A stretch of DNA of 64,000 nucleotides from CAYHHI01 sp964356335 (GTDB lineage: Bacteria > Arandabacterota > Arandabacteria > Arandabacterales > Arandabacteraceae), in assembly GCA_964356335.1 (NCBI GenBank), contig CAYHHI010000006.1, forward strand, positions 1 through 64,000, given 5' to 3'. Positions 1 to 8,523 of this stretch are shown in pieces (the stretch's first letter is position 1; the number at the start of each line of letters is the position of its first letter). A model generated the notes under the pieces. It saw only the letters and a program-made list of their open reading frames with translations. It had not been told where the DNA came from and did no database searches. The position numbers were made by a program, and so were the translations under genes.

Positions 1-32
1 GTTTCCTCAATCTCTTCTTGAATCTCTTCCGA

Positions 33-893
33 TCATGCCACCAGCTGGTGCCAAGCTTCCTCAACGAGGCGAGTCACAATCACGCCGACCACATGCCTGC
101 GATACGTCTTGGTCGCCCTGATGTCCGTGATGGGATCGCATTCTTTCGAGGCGATCTCTCCGGCTTCTCTCACCAGCTCGGCTGTGGGCTGCTCTCCGGC
201 AAGGAGAGCCTCGGTCTTTCGCATTCTCATGGCTCGCGGAGCCACCGCACCGCAGGCGATTCTCACATCTTCGAATTTGCCGTCGCGGGATGCTGCCATG
301 ATAGCCGCATTCGCCACCGAGATCGCCAGCGCGTTCCTGAGACCGATCTTCAGGAAATTGGAGTGGAACTCGGCGGGCGGCGCTTGGAAATGGATACCAC
401 CTATGATTTCAGTCGGCGCTATGGTAGTGACACCCGGGCTTTTCACAAGATCCTCCAGCCCTACTTCGCGCTTGCCACCGATACCCTGCACCACAACCTT
501 GGCGTCAAGTGTCAGCAAGGGTGGATAGAGATCCCCCGCCGGTGAGGCGTTGGCGAGGTTCCCACCTGCCGTGCCGACGTTCCTGATCTGGGGTGATCCG
601 ATGGAGGACGCAGCCCTTTGGAGCGACCGCACCTGACTGAGAATGCCATCACCAGCAATCTCCGTGTGCGTAAGTGTCGGGCCGAAGGAGATCTCCCCCT
701 TATCCTCTCTGGCGTATTTGAGCTCGGGCAGATTGCCGACATAGATCAGCACGCGGGGGGTTCTCAGCCTTGCTCTCATCACGATGTGCAGATCGGTGCC
801 GCCCGCAACCAGCGCGGCCTCGCCGGCATACTTCTCCAGCGCTCCAAGGCATTCACCTAAATCCCGAGCAGGGATGCAATCAAGACCTGACAT
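33..893 (-). CDS. FAD-binding subunit of a molybdenum hydroxylase (xanthine/CO dehydrogenase family)
   Basis: 286 residues, the usual length of the CoxM/XdhB medium subunit. It should carry the FAD that passes electrons from the 2Fe-2S subunit to the acceptor in a cytoplasmic molybdenum hydroxylase. The two FAD-binding segments are visible: AGGTDL at residues 30-35 and a TAGGNLANASPAGD stretch near residues 107-121, followed by the C-terminal domain typical of the family. It overlaps the end of yqeB by 14 bases and is the last gene in the window. The molybdopterin large subunit would be expected just beyond the left edge but is not visible. The yqeB/yqeC/mocA/ssnA context makes a selenium-dependent hydroxylase more likely than a plain xanthine dehydrogenase. 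The substrate cannot be told. Confidence 0.9.
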   Translation of the reverse strand: MSGLDCIPARDLGECLGALEKYAGEAALVAGGTDLHIVMRARLRTPRVLIYVGNLPELKYAREDKGEISFGPTLTHTEIAGDGILSQVRSLQRAASSIGSPQIRNVGTAGGNLANASPAGDLYPPLLTLDAKVVVQGIGGKREVGLEDLVKSPGVTTIAPTEIIGGIHFQAPPAEFHSNFLKIGLRNALAISVANAAIMAASRDGKFEDVRIACGAVAPRAMRMRKTEALLAGEQPTAELVREAGEIASKECDPITDIRATKTYRRHVVGVIVTRLVEEAWHQLVA

Positions 894-1764
894 TGCTTCT
901 CGCCCACCAATGCATTATTGCCTCGAGAACTCCACCTGCGACAGCCCGCCCCTTATCCGATATCGTTAAGGGATTGATTTTCCTGCCTCTCGGATCGACG
1001 TCCCCAATCTTCTGACCTTTCTCAACTCTGACGCCGTCCATGACGAGGCCTCTCATGAGGCCGCCGATAGGTGCGACCACCTCCACCTTAGTACTTGCTT
1101 CTCCATCGGCCCCTTCCTCTATCCTCACATCAATGCTTCCGACAACCTCACCCCGCATCACCATCTCTCCGATCCGGGCTTGAGAGGTAAACACGCCCGT
1201 GCGGGGAGCCCTTATCACCCTCTCGCCTGAGTAGCCGGCGACCTCCGCAGGCACGCCGGTGTCCGCCTCGGCCTGGCCGTCGTAAATTAGGCTGCCGAGG
1301 TTGGGCCCGCGGTTCGTCTCGATCACAACGTGGACGTCCCTGCCGGCAGAGAAGCCGGGGCCCAAGCCCACAACAAGCGGTGCAAGGTCCTTGGATATGC
1401 CTTGATTCCGCTTAAGCATTCTCGCATCAATGACAACATCGGCACCCAGGGCGGCAGCAAGTTTCTTCCAGCCGCCGAAATCTTTGTCCACAACGAGTAC
1501 CGGTAGCTTTCCCTGGGCGGCGATAACGCTCGCCTCTTTCGCTGAGTCCTCACCCATCGAGGCCACCCTTACCGCAGTCACATCCTCGACCTCTTTCGCA
1601 CCATCCCAGAGCGCCATCGCGAAGCACACAGAAGTCCTTATGCAGGTGGGCCTATCGAGATCAGCGATGAAAGCCTTCATGCCACCCCTCACGAGCTTGT
1701 GAGCGACAGCAGAACCCAGCTCACCACCACCGATCACCAATACCTGTGGGAGTCTCACAGACAT
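880..1764 (-). CDS. yqeB: YqeB-type accessory protein of selenium-dependent molybdenum hydroxylases
   Basis: 294 residues from the ATG at 1764, which overlaps the TGA stop of xdhC by one base (TGATG) and has GAGG just upstream. An in-frame codon at 1794 would add ten residues but lies inside xdhC. The N-terminus is a Rossmann-like nucleotide-binding fold (VIGGGELGSAVAHKL); the rest matches the YqeB family. In comparative genomics (Haft and Self, orphan SelD study) YqeB marks genomes that insert labile selenium into molybdenum hydroxylases. Its exact biochemical step is unknown. Neighbours on both sides (xdhC, FAD subunit) fit that role. Confidence 0.88.
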   Translation of the reverse strand: MSVRLPQVLVIGGGELGSAVAHKLVRGGMKAFIADLDRPTCIRTSVCFAMALWDGAKEVEDVTAVRVASMGEDSAKEASVIAAQGKLPVLVVDKDFGGWKKLAAALGADVVIDARMLKRNQGISKDLAPLVVGLGPGFSAGRDVHVVIETNRGPNLGSLIYDGQAEADTGVPAEVAGYSGERVIRAPRTGVFTSQARIGEMVMRGEVVGSIDVRIEEGADGEASTKVEVVAPIGGLMRGLVMDGVRVEKGQKIGDVDPRGRKINPLTISDKGRAVAGGVLEAIMHWWARSNVRS

Positions 1765-2558
1765 CACGCTTTGCCTCGCTTGCCCTTCCTCCAATCCAGA
1801 ATGAGCTCTCCCACTATGCTCACTGCGATCTCCTCAGGTGTGACAGCCTCAATGGCCAGCCCAACAGGCGTGCGCACCTTCTTCAAGAACTCCGGCGATA
1901 CCCCTTCCCGCCGAAGCTCGTCGCGAATTCGCTCTGCCTTCTGGCTGCTTCCGAGCATGCCCACGTAGCGAGGATTCGCATTGGCAGTCGCCCGCAGCCA
2001 ATCCTTGTCGAGGCTGTGTCCCCTTGTGCAAATCACGACGAATGCTGATGGATCAATGTCCAGTTTGGAAGCAGAATCCTCGGGCAGGGCAAGAACAGCG
2101 CTAACGCCTGGGCCCAGACTGTCCTTTCCAAGGTATTCCTCACGGTCGTCCACTACAGTCACGGCGAATCCCACCCATGCCGCCATCCTAACAACGGCCT
2201 TTCCCACATGGCCTGCGCCTATGACGAAGAGGCGCCTCACTTCCCCCAGGGGCTCAACGAAGACCGAAACCTTGCCTCCGCACGTGGCATCGAGGCTCGC
2301 CGACTCGCCGGAGAGATCAAACTCGACAACCGCTGCGTTGCCGTCTTGGAGTGCTCGCCGAGCCCCGGCAATAATCTCCTTCTCGAGGCCGCCCCCACCT
2401 ATCGATCCGGCGGTCTCGCCGTCATCTCTGATTGCCATCTTGGCCCCGACCTCTCTGGGAGCCGAGCCCGCGCGGCCGATTACGGTCGCAAGGCACACTT
2501 TCTTCCCCTGCGCGAGCCACTCATTGGCTATCTTCAAGACCTCTTCAGCGTCACCCAT
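1764..2558 (-). CDS. xdhC: XdhC/CoxI-family molybdenum hydroxylase maturation protein
   Basis: 264 residues. XdhC-family proteins bind molybdenum cofactor, help convert it to the sulfurated (or here perhaps selenated) form and hand it to the apo-hydroxylase. The N-terminal XdhC domain shows CLATVIGRAGSAPREVG and SIGGGGLEKEI; the C-terminal half is a Rossmann domain beginning FVIGAGHVGKAVV near residue 132. The start ATG lies inside the end of mocA (ATGGGTGA overlap, 8 bases) behind AAGAGG, implying translational coupling. The function is inferred from family and context. Confidence 0.9.
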   Translation of the reverse strand: MGDAEEVLKIANEWLAQGKKVCLATVIGRAGSAPREVGAKMAIRDDGETAGSIGGGGLEKEIIAGARRALQDGNAAVVEFDLSGESASLDATCGGKVSVFVEPLGEVRRLFVIGAGHVGKAVVRMAAWVGFAVTVVDDREEYLGKDSLGPGVSAVLALPEDSASKLDIDPSAFVVICTRGHSLDKDWLRATANANPRYVGMLGSSQKAERIRDELRREGVSPEFLKKVRTPVGLAIEAVTPEEIAVSIVGELILDWRKGKRGKA

Positions 2559-3162
2559 TTAAGCCCAACCTCTTCTTGAGAAGAACGATGTCCTCGGAGG
2601 AGTCGACATCAAAGACCACCTCATCGCTATCCACGGGGACCTCGCAAATTAGGTCACGATGTGCTGTCAAGACCTCCAGTGCCCCGCGGTCACCGTCGAG
2701 ATGCATGATCTCCTCGCCGAGCGACGAGCTGACGATCACGGGATGTCCCCACGTGCCATGATAAGTCGGAACCAAGATTCCACAGTCCCCCGAAATATAC
2801 GAACCAATCAGGAGATCGATGGTCTCGCTCGTTACCAGCGGCTTGTCCCCAAGGGAAATCATGACGGCATCAGGTTTCCAATTGGTCTCGACCCAACTCC
2901 AGCCGGATTTGAGCGACTGGCTCATCGGGCAAGGCTCCATCATCCCCAGAAACCTCACTCGTTCATCTCGGTTCTTGCACACGATCGGTGCGAACCCCGG
3001 CAGCCACCCCGCCACAACAGCGCAGACCAAGCGGATCGAGCTCGCGAGATGATTCGCCAGAGCGGTCTCGAAGACGGTCTTCTCCCCCAGAGAAACCAGA
3101 AGCTTGGGCTCGCCCATCCTGGTTGATGCACCGGCCCCTAGAAGAACACAGTCAATTGCCAT
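2551..3162 (-). CDS. mocA: MocA-like molybdenum cofactor cytidylyltransferase (NTP transferase fold)
   Basis: 203 residues with the nucleotidyltransferase signature LGAGASTRMGEPKLLV at residues 8-23, and downstream motifs of the MobA/MocA (YgfJ) family. MocA attaches CMP to molybdopterin cofactor to give the cytosine dinucleotide form used by the xanthine dehydrogenase family. It sits between yqeC and xdhC, as ygfJ does among the E. coli ssnA/xdhD genes. A weak GAGAG ribosome site precedes the ATG. A related role specific to the selenium form of the cofactor is possible. Confidence 0.87.
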   Translation of the reverse strand: MAIDCVLLGAGASTRMGEPKLLVSLGEKTVFETALANHLASSIRLVCAVVAGWLPGFAPIVCKNRDERVRFLGMMEPCPMSQSLKSGWSWVETNWKPDAVMISLGDKPLVTSETIDLLIGSYISGDCGILVPTYHGTWGHPVIVSSSLGEEIMHLDGDRGALEVLTAHRDLICEVPVDSDEVVFDVDSSEDIVLLKKRLGLNG

Positions 3163-3176
3163 TTGAACTATCTCTC

Positions 3177-3989
3177 TTACCGGAGAACAAGAAAGCCCTT
3201 GCCGGGTCCTCGCTGCAAAGACCCATACACAACCCGTTCAACCATGCTATTGCTCTTGAGGGCCAGGCCAACCTCAAACGCAGACGTCACCTGGCCTCGA
3301 TTCGCATCTGGCCCCGGCCTATCCAGACCTTCGACGTCAACCTTGTTGATGAATACGCAGAACCTCGCTTGAGGCGGCTTCCTCCCCAGGTAAGATTCTC
3401 CCGAGAGTACTGCCTTCATAACCACCTGCTTATCGACAGTCGCATCCAGGCCCACGCCGGCAACCGCCGCAACCCGCTCGGGTTCGAAGACCTCATCCGA
3501 TGTGAGTGCCTTCCCAAGGCAATCTGCCCCGATCACGACGACAAAGATCTCTGTGGAAAGCGCGACCGGAGGCTCATCATCTTTCGGAACCTTGAGCGAC
3601 TTGCCCTTCGCTCCGTCACACTCGGCGACGATGGTCCAGGTGCTGCCGGCGCACCGCAGAGTCTCCACAAATGCCGGCGAAAACCCTGTGATCTTCGCTT
3701 CAAGCCTCGCGAGGCCGGCAAGCACGCGACCCTTAGTACGAAGGCGTCTTCCGATCTCAGCTGCAGTGGCCTCGGTCTCCTCACCAAGCACGACATCTGC
3801 GATCTCATTCGCCGGGGGATACATGATCTTCGTAGTTGTTGTGAGAAGAGCGGGATGCCCGCCGGAGGCCACCTCCCGTCCCAAGCCATACATCAGCGAC
3901 GTCTTGCCGCCAGCCCCGACAATGCTCACAAGATTGCCGAAAGCGACATCAAATGCATCCACAAGCGATGTCCTGAGATCAATTCTCAC
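3177..3989 (-). CDS. yqeC: YqeC, selenium-dependent hydroxylase accessory protein
   Basis: 270 residues, starting at a GTG that overlaps the aminotransferase stop codon (GTGA). A P-loop-like motif, VGAGGKTSLMYGLG, lies near residues 24-37 and suggests nucleotide binding. The family is found with YqeB in genomes predicted to make selenium-dependent molybdenum hydroxylases; the reaction is not established. Position and overlap with the neighbouring genes indicate one operon. The alternative, a generic P-loop protein, is unlikely given the gene neighbourhood. Confidence 0.87.
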   Translation of the reverse strand: MRIDLRTSLVDAFDVAFGNLVSIVGAGGKTSLMYGLGREVASGGHPALLTTTTKIMYPPANEIADVVLGEETEATAAEIGRRLRTKGRVLAGLARLEAKITGFSPAFVETLRCAGSTWTIVAECDGAKGKSLKVPKDDEPPVALSTEIFVVVIGADCLGKALTSDEVFEPERVAAVAGVGLDATVDKQVVMKAVLSGESYLGRKPPQARFCVFINKVDVEGLDRPGPDANRGQVTSAFEVGLALKSNSMVERVVYGSLQRGPGKGFLVLR

Positions 3990-5158
3990 TTTTTCACTTT
4001 TGCGAGCGTCTGCTTTATGCTCTCCAGCGCCGTCTTTATGTTCTCAACGCTGTTGGCGTAGGAGAACCGAAGAAAACCTTCCCCGAACCTGCCGAAAGCC
4101 GTACCGGGCAGAGCCGCAACCCCAGCCTCATTCAGGAGTAGATCGTTAAGAGTGCGGGATGGCATGCCTGTCGCCTCAATATTCGGAAAGACATAGAACG
4201 CGCCCTTGGGCCTCAAACACTTGAAACCCGGAATTTCGTTGAGACCATCAACGATGACGTCGCGCCTTCTCTTGAACTCCTTGACCATCTTCTGGGCGCC
4301 ACTCTGGTCTCCCTTGAGCCCCTCGATTCCGGCCACCTGGTTGAAGGTGCAGGTACAGGAATTCGCGTTGATCTGAAGCTGAGTGATGCCCTTGGCAAGC
4401 TCGGCGGGCATTATGCCGTAGCCCACTCTCCAACCGGTCATCGCGTAGGTCTTTGTGAAACCGTCGAGGATGATGGTGCGCTCTTTCATCCCCGGGAAGG
4501 TGGCAATGCTGACGTGCTCACCTTCATACAGGGTCTTCGAGTAGATCTCGTCTGCCAGCACCCAGATATTGTTCTTGACGGCGATCCTGGCTATGGCCTC
4601 AACGTCTTCCCTGCATAGCACTCCACCCGTCGGATTCTGTGGCGAGTTCATGATTATCATCTTTGTCTTCGGCGTGACCAGCCGCCCCAGCTCGTCCACG
4701 TCAAAACAGAAGTCCTTACTCATCTCGAGCTTGATGGGAACAGCCTTGCCGCCCACAAACTCAATCACAGACTCGTAGATAGGAAAGCCCGGATTGGGAT
4801 AGATCACTTCATCGCCTTCATCAACCAGGGCGAGGATTGAAAAGAACATGACGGGCTTGCCGCCAGGTGTGATCACCACCTCATCGGGAGAGATCTCGAT
4901 GCCCTTGTCGCGTCCGCAAACCTCAGCGACTGTCTTTCTCAGTTCGGGAAGCCCCTGAGCAGGTCCGTAGTGAGTGTAGCCATCCCGGATGGCCTTCACG
5001 GCTGCTTCTCTAATGTTATCGGGGGTGTCGAAGTCGGGCTCTCCGATCTCAAGATGTATCATCTTCTTGCCCTGTGCCTCAAGGGCTTTGGCCCTTGCCA
5101 GAACTTCAAACGCACTTTCCGTTCCCAGCCGCGACATTCGCTTCGCATACTTGATCAT
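3986..5158 (-). CDS. PLP-dependent class I/II aminotransferase
   Basis: 390 residues, a full-length fold-type I aminotransferase of the aspartate aminotransferase family. It has the NSPQNPTGGV substrate-binding loop near residues 170-180, the DEIYSKTLYEG segment, the PLP-lysine region DGFTKTYAMTGWRVGY and the C-terminal arginine region RFSYANS. The start ATG overlaps the stop of the PPC protein (ATGA) and is preceded by GGAGGTG. The amino acid substrate cannot be deduced. Together with threonine synthase and the cysteine-synthase-like gene in the same operon, it may link amino-acid breakdown to the hydroxylase pathway; that link is inference. Confidence 0.9.
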   Translation of the reverse strand: MIKYAKRMSRLGTESAFEVLARAKALEAQGKKMIHLEIGEPDFDTPDNIREAAVKAIRDGYTHYGPAQGLPELRKTVAEVCGRDKGIEISPDEVVITPGGKPVMFFSILALVDEGDEVIYPNPGFPIYESVIEFVGGKAVPIKLEMSKDFCFDVDELGRLVTPKTKMIIMNSPQNPTGGVLCREDVEAIARIAVKNNIWVLADEIYSKTLYEGEHVSIATFPGMKERTIILDGFTKTYAMTGWRVGYGIMPAELAKGITQLQINANSCTCTFNQVAGIEGLKGDQSGAQKMVKEFKRRRDVIVDGLNEIPGFKCLRPKGAFYVFPNIEATGMPSRTLNDLLLNEAGVAALPGTAFGRFGEGFLRFSYANSVENIKTALESIKQTLAKVKK

Positions 5159-5607
5159 GCTGCTTCACCTCCGCTTTTGGCCTGGTCCTCGAACCGGAGT
5201 GTTCTTAAGCCTGTCTTGCCGTCAAACACTCTCGTCATCTTCTTATGCAGAACCATCACTGCGACTTCGGCTGTCATGTGGACCCTCCCGCCCGTGAAGT
5301 GCCCGGCAAAGGCCTCTCCGCTTGATCGTCCGACAGTCGCATGCAGATGGACGAATATTTCTCCATCTGCTCGCGCAACGTTGCCGTTAAGAGCACAGAT
5401 CTCAACTTCCTCATCCAGAGGGATGGCGTCATATCGCCCGCCTCCCTTATAGAAAGCGAGGCCCGGGCTCTTGAGCATCCCGACTCCGCCCAGCACGATG
5501 CCCGAATCGATTCCCTCTTCCTTGAGGGCTTTCTTCATGCCTTCGAGAAGATCTTCTCCGTCTGAGAACCGCACCAACAGGAGATCCCCTTGCCTCGTTC
5601 TGTCCAC
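5155..5607 (-). CDS. PPC/DUF296 domain protein
   Basis: 150 residues, one PPC (plants and prokaryotes conserved, DUF296) domain covering almost the whole protein, with the VHLHATVG and GHFTGG stretches typical of the trimeric fold. The start is a GTG at 5607 with a strong AAGGAGGTTG upstream. Bacterial members have no firmly assigned role; plant homologues are fused to AT-hook DNA-binding domains. Here it is locked between a molybdenum hydroxylase subunit and an aminotransferase by overlapping or close junctions, so a metabolic or regulatory role in this operon is possible but unproven. Confidence 0.82.
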   Translation of the reverse strand: MDRTRQGDLLLVRFSDGEDLLEGMKKALKEEGIDSGIVLGGVGMLKSPGLAFYKGGGRYDAIPLDEEVEICALNGNVARADGEIFVHLHATVGRSSGEAFAGHFTGGRVHMTAEVAVMVLHKKMTRVFDGKTGLRTLRFEDQAKSGGEAA

Positions 5608-5675
5608 CTCTATATCAACCTCCTTCGCCTACCCGTCTCCACCGCTCTTTCCATCCTCGCAGGTATCACTCGCAT

Positions 5676-6152
5676 CTATTCCCTGCCTCCAGATAGCGAG
5701 GCCTCCTCAATCGCATCGACAATCTTCTTGTATCCCGTGCACCTGCAAAGCACACCTGATATTGCCTGCCTTATCCGGTGGCGTGAGGGTCTCGGGTCTT
5801 CATCGAGCAGGGCCTTTGCGACCAGAATCATCGCCGGCGTGCAGAAACCGCACTGGATAGCCCCCTTCTCGACGAAGCACTTCTGAACTATATCGAGTTT
5901 CTCGCCTTCCGAGATACCTTCTATGGTGGTCACGTTCTTGCCATCAACCTGAAACGCAAACATGATGCAGGAAAGCACGGGTTTCCCATCGACAAGCACG
6001 GTACAGGTCCCGCAGTCGCCTCTGCCGCATCCTTCCCGCGTGCCGAGAAGCCCCATCTCCCCGCGGAGAAATCTCAAGAGACTCCAGTGCGCTTCGGCCT
6101 CAGTCCTGACCTCTTTCCCGTTAATCCTCGCCGAAAGGCTTACACGGCTCAT
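5676..6152 (-). CDS. 2Fe-2S subunit of a molybdenum hydroxylase (CoxS/XdhC-type small subunit)
   Basis: 158 residues. All eight cluster ligands are in place: plant-type ferredoxin cluster Cys42, Cys47, Cys50 and Cys62, and the second cluster Cys101, Cys104, Cys136 and Cys138 in QCGFC and CRCTGY. This subunit relays electrons from the molybdenum site to FAD. A GGGGGG ribosome site lies shortly before the ATG. It is separated from the FAD subunit gene by five genes, an unusual order since small, medium and large subunits are normally adjacent. Confidence 0.94.
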   Translation of the reverse strand: MSRVSLSARINGKEVRTEAEAHWSLLRFLRGEMGLLGTREGCGRGDCGTCTVLVDGKPVLSCIMFAFQVDGKNVTTIEGISEGEKLDIVQKCFVEKGAIQCGFCTPAMILVAKALLDEDPRPSRHRIRQAISGVLCRCTGYKKIVDAIEEASLSGGRE

Positions 6153-6226
6153 GTGACCCCCCGACCCACCTTGCCACGCGTGCGGGACCGATCATGAAGT
6201 CACCGGCGGCAACTCTCACGCCGGAG

Positions 6227-7243
6227 TCATCCCAGCACTTCGTAATGCTTTCCCTTTAGCCTGGAGACATCAACCTCGACTTGGCGATCCCGGCTTGCCT
6301 CGAGCCACTCACCCGGCTCTTCACCGCAGAGCTCGGTAGAGAAGTATCGTTGGCCGGAGTCATTTATCATGGTGACGATGGTCTTGTACTCCTGGTGAGC
6401 TTCGGCGATTCTTATCGCGGCAAGCACATTGCAGCCTGACGAGATCCCGCAGAAGAGACCTTCTTCGCGCGCGAGCCGCTGGGCCATCTCAACGGCGTCA
6501 TCCGAGGCGATCTTCACGATGCCATCAAGAATATCCACATCAAGCAAGTCCGGTATGAAACCGTCTCCGATGCCTTCGATCTTGTGAGATCCCCACTTGC
6601 CCTCCGAGAGAACCGGACACTCCTTGGGCTCAACCGCGTAAAGCCTCACCTTCTTGTCTTTCTCCTTGAGGAATTTCCCGACTCCCGAGATGGTGCCACC
6701 TGTCCCCTGGGTGGCAACAAAAGCATCAATCTTGCCATCGGTCTGGTCCCAGATCTCCGGGCCTGTGGTAAGATAGTGGGCTTCGGCGTTATCCTGATTC
6801 GAGAACTGCCTCACTTCCCACATCTTGCCTTTGTTCTTGCTCAATATCTCTTTCGCCTTCTTAAGCGTGAGATCAACATCGCTCTCGCCGCCGGGTGTCT
6901 CAATCAGCTCGGCCCCATATGATCTGATGATCTTCTTCCGCTCTTCACTCATGCCGGCAGGCATCAGGATTATGCACTTATAACCCTTCACCGCCGCGGC
7001 CATCGCGGTCGCTATGCCCGTGTTCCCCGTTGTGGCCTCGAGTATTGTCATGCCGGGCTTGAGGTCGCCTCGCGCCTCGGCTTTCTCAAGCATCCAGTGA
7101 AGTATCCTGTCCTTGAGGCTCCCACTGGGGCTAAAGAATTCAAGTTTCCCGAGGATTTGAGCCTCGAGCCCCCGGGTAACCCGGTTAAACCTGAGCAGCG
7201 GCGTATGTCCCACGGTCTCGAATAGATTCCCTGCTACTTTCAT
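6227..7243 (-). CDS. PLP-dependent cysteine synthase/cystathionine beta-synthase family protein
   Basis: 338 residues from the ATG at 7243, chosen because GGAGGAG lies five bases upstream; an ATG at 7255 would place that site inside the gene. Fold-type II features are clear: PSGSLKDR carrying the PLP lysine, TTGNTG, the GTGGT phosphate loop and SSGCN near the C-terminus. Family members make cysteine or cystathionine by beta-replacement. The C-terminal tail beyond the core (about 40 residues) resembles cystathionine beta-synthase-like bacterial enzymes. In E. coli the equivalent cluster holds a different fold-type II enzyme (YgeX, diaminopropionate ammonia-lyase), so a lyase activity cannot be excluded. 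Confidence 0.86.
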   Translation of the reverse strand: MKVAGNLFETVGHTPLLRFNRVTRGLEAQILGKLEFFSPSGSLKDRILHWMLEKAEARGDLKPGMTILEATTGNTGIATAMAAAVKGYKCIILMPAGMSEERKKIIRSYGAELIETPGGESDVDLTLKKAKEILSKNKGKMWEVRQFSNQDNAEAHYLTTGPEIWDQTDGKIDAFVATQGTGGTISGVGKFLKEKDKKVRLYAVEPKECPVLSEGKWGSHKIEGIGDGFIPDLLDVDILDGIVKIASDDAVEMAQRLAREEGLFCGISSGCNVLAAIRIAEAHQEYKTIVTMINDSGQRYFSTELCGEEPGEWLEASRDRQVEVDVSRLKGKHYEVLG

Positions 7244-7299
7244 CGTCTCCTCCATAATGACGGCATTTCACACCAGTTTGACGTCATGTCCATATTGAT

Positions 7300-8523
7300 T
7301 CACAAACACTTCTCAACCGAACGAAGATCGCTGTCCACATCACAAACCTGGACGTGCAGGGCAAGGCTCTCCGGATCTTTGAGCCCGCTGCCTGTGACGA
7401 TGACCACAGCCACATCGTCCTTTGCGATCAAGCCTGCCCTGAGGGCCTTCAAGAGACCGGCAAAGCCCGCCGCCCCGGCAGGCTCAGCAAATATGCCCGC
7501 GTTTTTCCCAAGAAACAGCATGGCTTGGATAATCTCATCGTCGGTCACGCTCAGGGCACTACCGCCCGATTCTCTTATGGCTCTCAGGGCCTTTCTCCAA
7601 TTTCTGGGCTCGCCGACCCGGATGCTATCAGCAAGCGTAGACGCCCGAACCGGCATGACATCACCCTTGCTCAAGAAAGCGTCAACAATGGGTCTCGCAC
7701 CATCTGCCTGCACTGCGAGCATCCTCGGTACCCGCGCGGTCTCCCCAATCGTCTTCAGTTCCTTGAAGGCTTTCGCCTGGCCGCTTATGATGCAGCCATC
7801 GCCGACCGGCACGACAACCCAGTCGGGCACACGATAGCCGAGCTGTTCATATATCTCAAGCGAGCATGTCTTCTTGCCTTCGACCAGATAGGGATTTATC
7901 GCACAGTTTCGGTTGTCCCACCCCCACTTCTCTATTGCGCTCGTCGCAAGGCCGAATGCGTCTTCGTAGGTGCCGGCGACTCTGAAGACCCTCCCCGCGC
8001 AAGCGCTGAGCTGGTAGAGCTTGGGCTTGGGTATTGTATGAGGCACAAATATGTATGACTTGAGCCCGACCGAAGCCGAAATCACGGCAAGCGATGATGC
8101 GGCATTTCCCGTCGATGCGCACGCGATGCCGCCGGCTCCTTTGTCGACCGCCATCGCGACTGCCACCGCGCTTGCACGGTCCTTAAGGGACGCGCTTGGG
8201 TTCAAGGTATCGTCCTTTATGTAAAGCCTGTCATGCCCGATCGCCTTGCCCAGGCGCGGAAAATGGTAAAGCGGTGTCCACCCGACTCGCAGCGAGCGCT
8301 GCCCGAGTCCGGCCGTGGGCAGCATGTCGGCATATCTCCAGATTGACCCTTCACTTCGTGACTTGAGCGGGCTCCGCGCAAGCGAGGCCCGCATCTCGTT
8401 GTAATCGTACTCGACATCGAGTATGCCTTCGAGGCCGCAATGGGGACACACCAGGTGCTCAGCGGCACCATACCGTCTCGCGCACTTCACACAGACCAGC
8501 CCCGTGACCTTGGCCATCACCAT
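7300..8523 (-). CDS. thrC: Threonine synthase-like PLP enzyme with N-terminal zinc ribbon
   Basis: 407 residues. A zinc-ribbon-like segment opens the protein (Cys11, Cys14, Cys26, Cys29), then the fold-type II core with the PLP lysine in NPSASLKDR and the ASTGNAASS loop. Threonine synthase converts O-phosphohomoserine to threonine; the ribbon is common in the bacterial/archaeal long form. The ATG at 8523 overlaps the end of ssnA (ATGGTGA); the ATG at 8517 has better spacing from GGAGAAG and may be the true start. Its place in a hydroxylase operon leaves open that it acts on another amino acid. Confidence 0.85.
   Translation of the reverse strand: MVMAKVTGLVCVKCARRYGAAEHLVCPHCGLEGILDVEYDYNEMRASLARSPLKSRSEGSIWRYADMLPTAGLGQRSLRVGWTPLYHFPRLGKAIGHDRLYIKDDTLNPSASLKDRASAVAVAMAVDKGAGGIACASTGNAASSLAVISASVGLKSYIFVPHTIPKPKLYQLSACAGRVFRVAGTYEDAFGLATSAIEKWGWDNRNCAINPYLVEGKKTCSLEIYEQLGYRVPDWVVVPVGDGCIISGQAKAFKELKTIGETARVPRMLAVQADGARPIVDAFLSKGDVMPVRASTLADSIRVGEPRNWRKALRAIRESGGSALSVTDDEIIQAMLFLGKNAGIFAEPAGAAGFAGLLKALRAGLIAKDDVAVVIVTGSGLKDPESLALHVQVCDVDSDLRSVEKCL

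Noticed and set aside
1..32. Start of the molybdopterin large subunit after the FAD subunit
   Set aside because: An ATG overlaps the stop, but that frame meets a TGA after nine codons and only 32 bases remain; not enough to call a gene.
2988..4061. 357-residue plus-strand open frame
   Set aside because: Antisense shadow of mocA and yqeC; low-complexity Arg/Pro/Ser composition typical of antisense reading in GC-rich DNA.
6153..6226. Short open frame between the cysteine-synthase-like and 2Fe-2S genes
   Set aside because: Protein-like composition (GDFMIGPARVARW) but under 30 codons with no ribosome site; no support.
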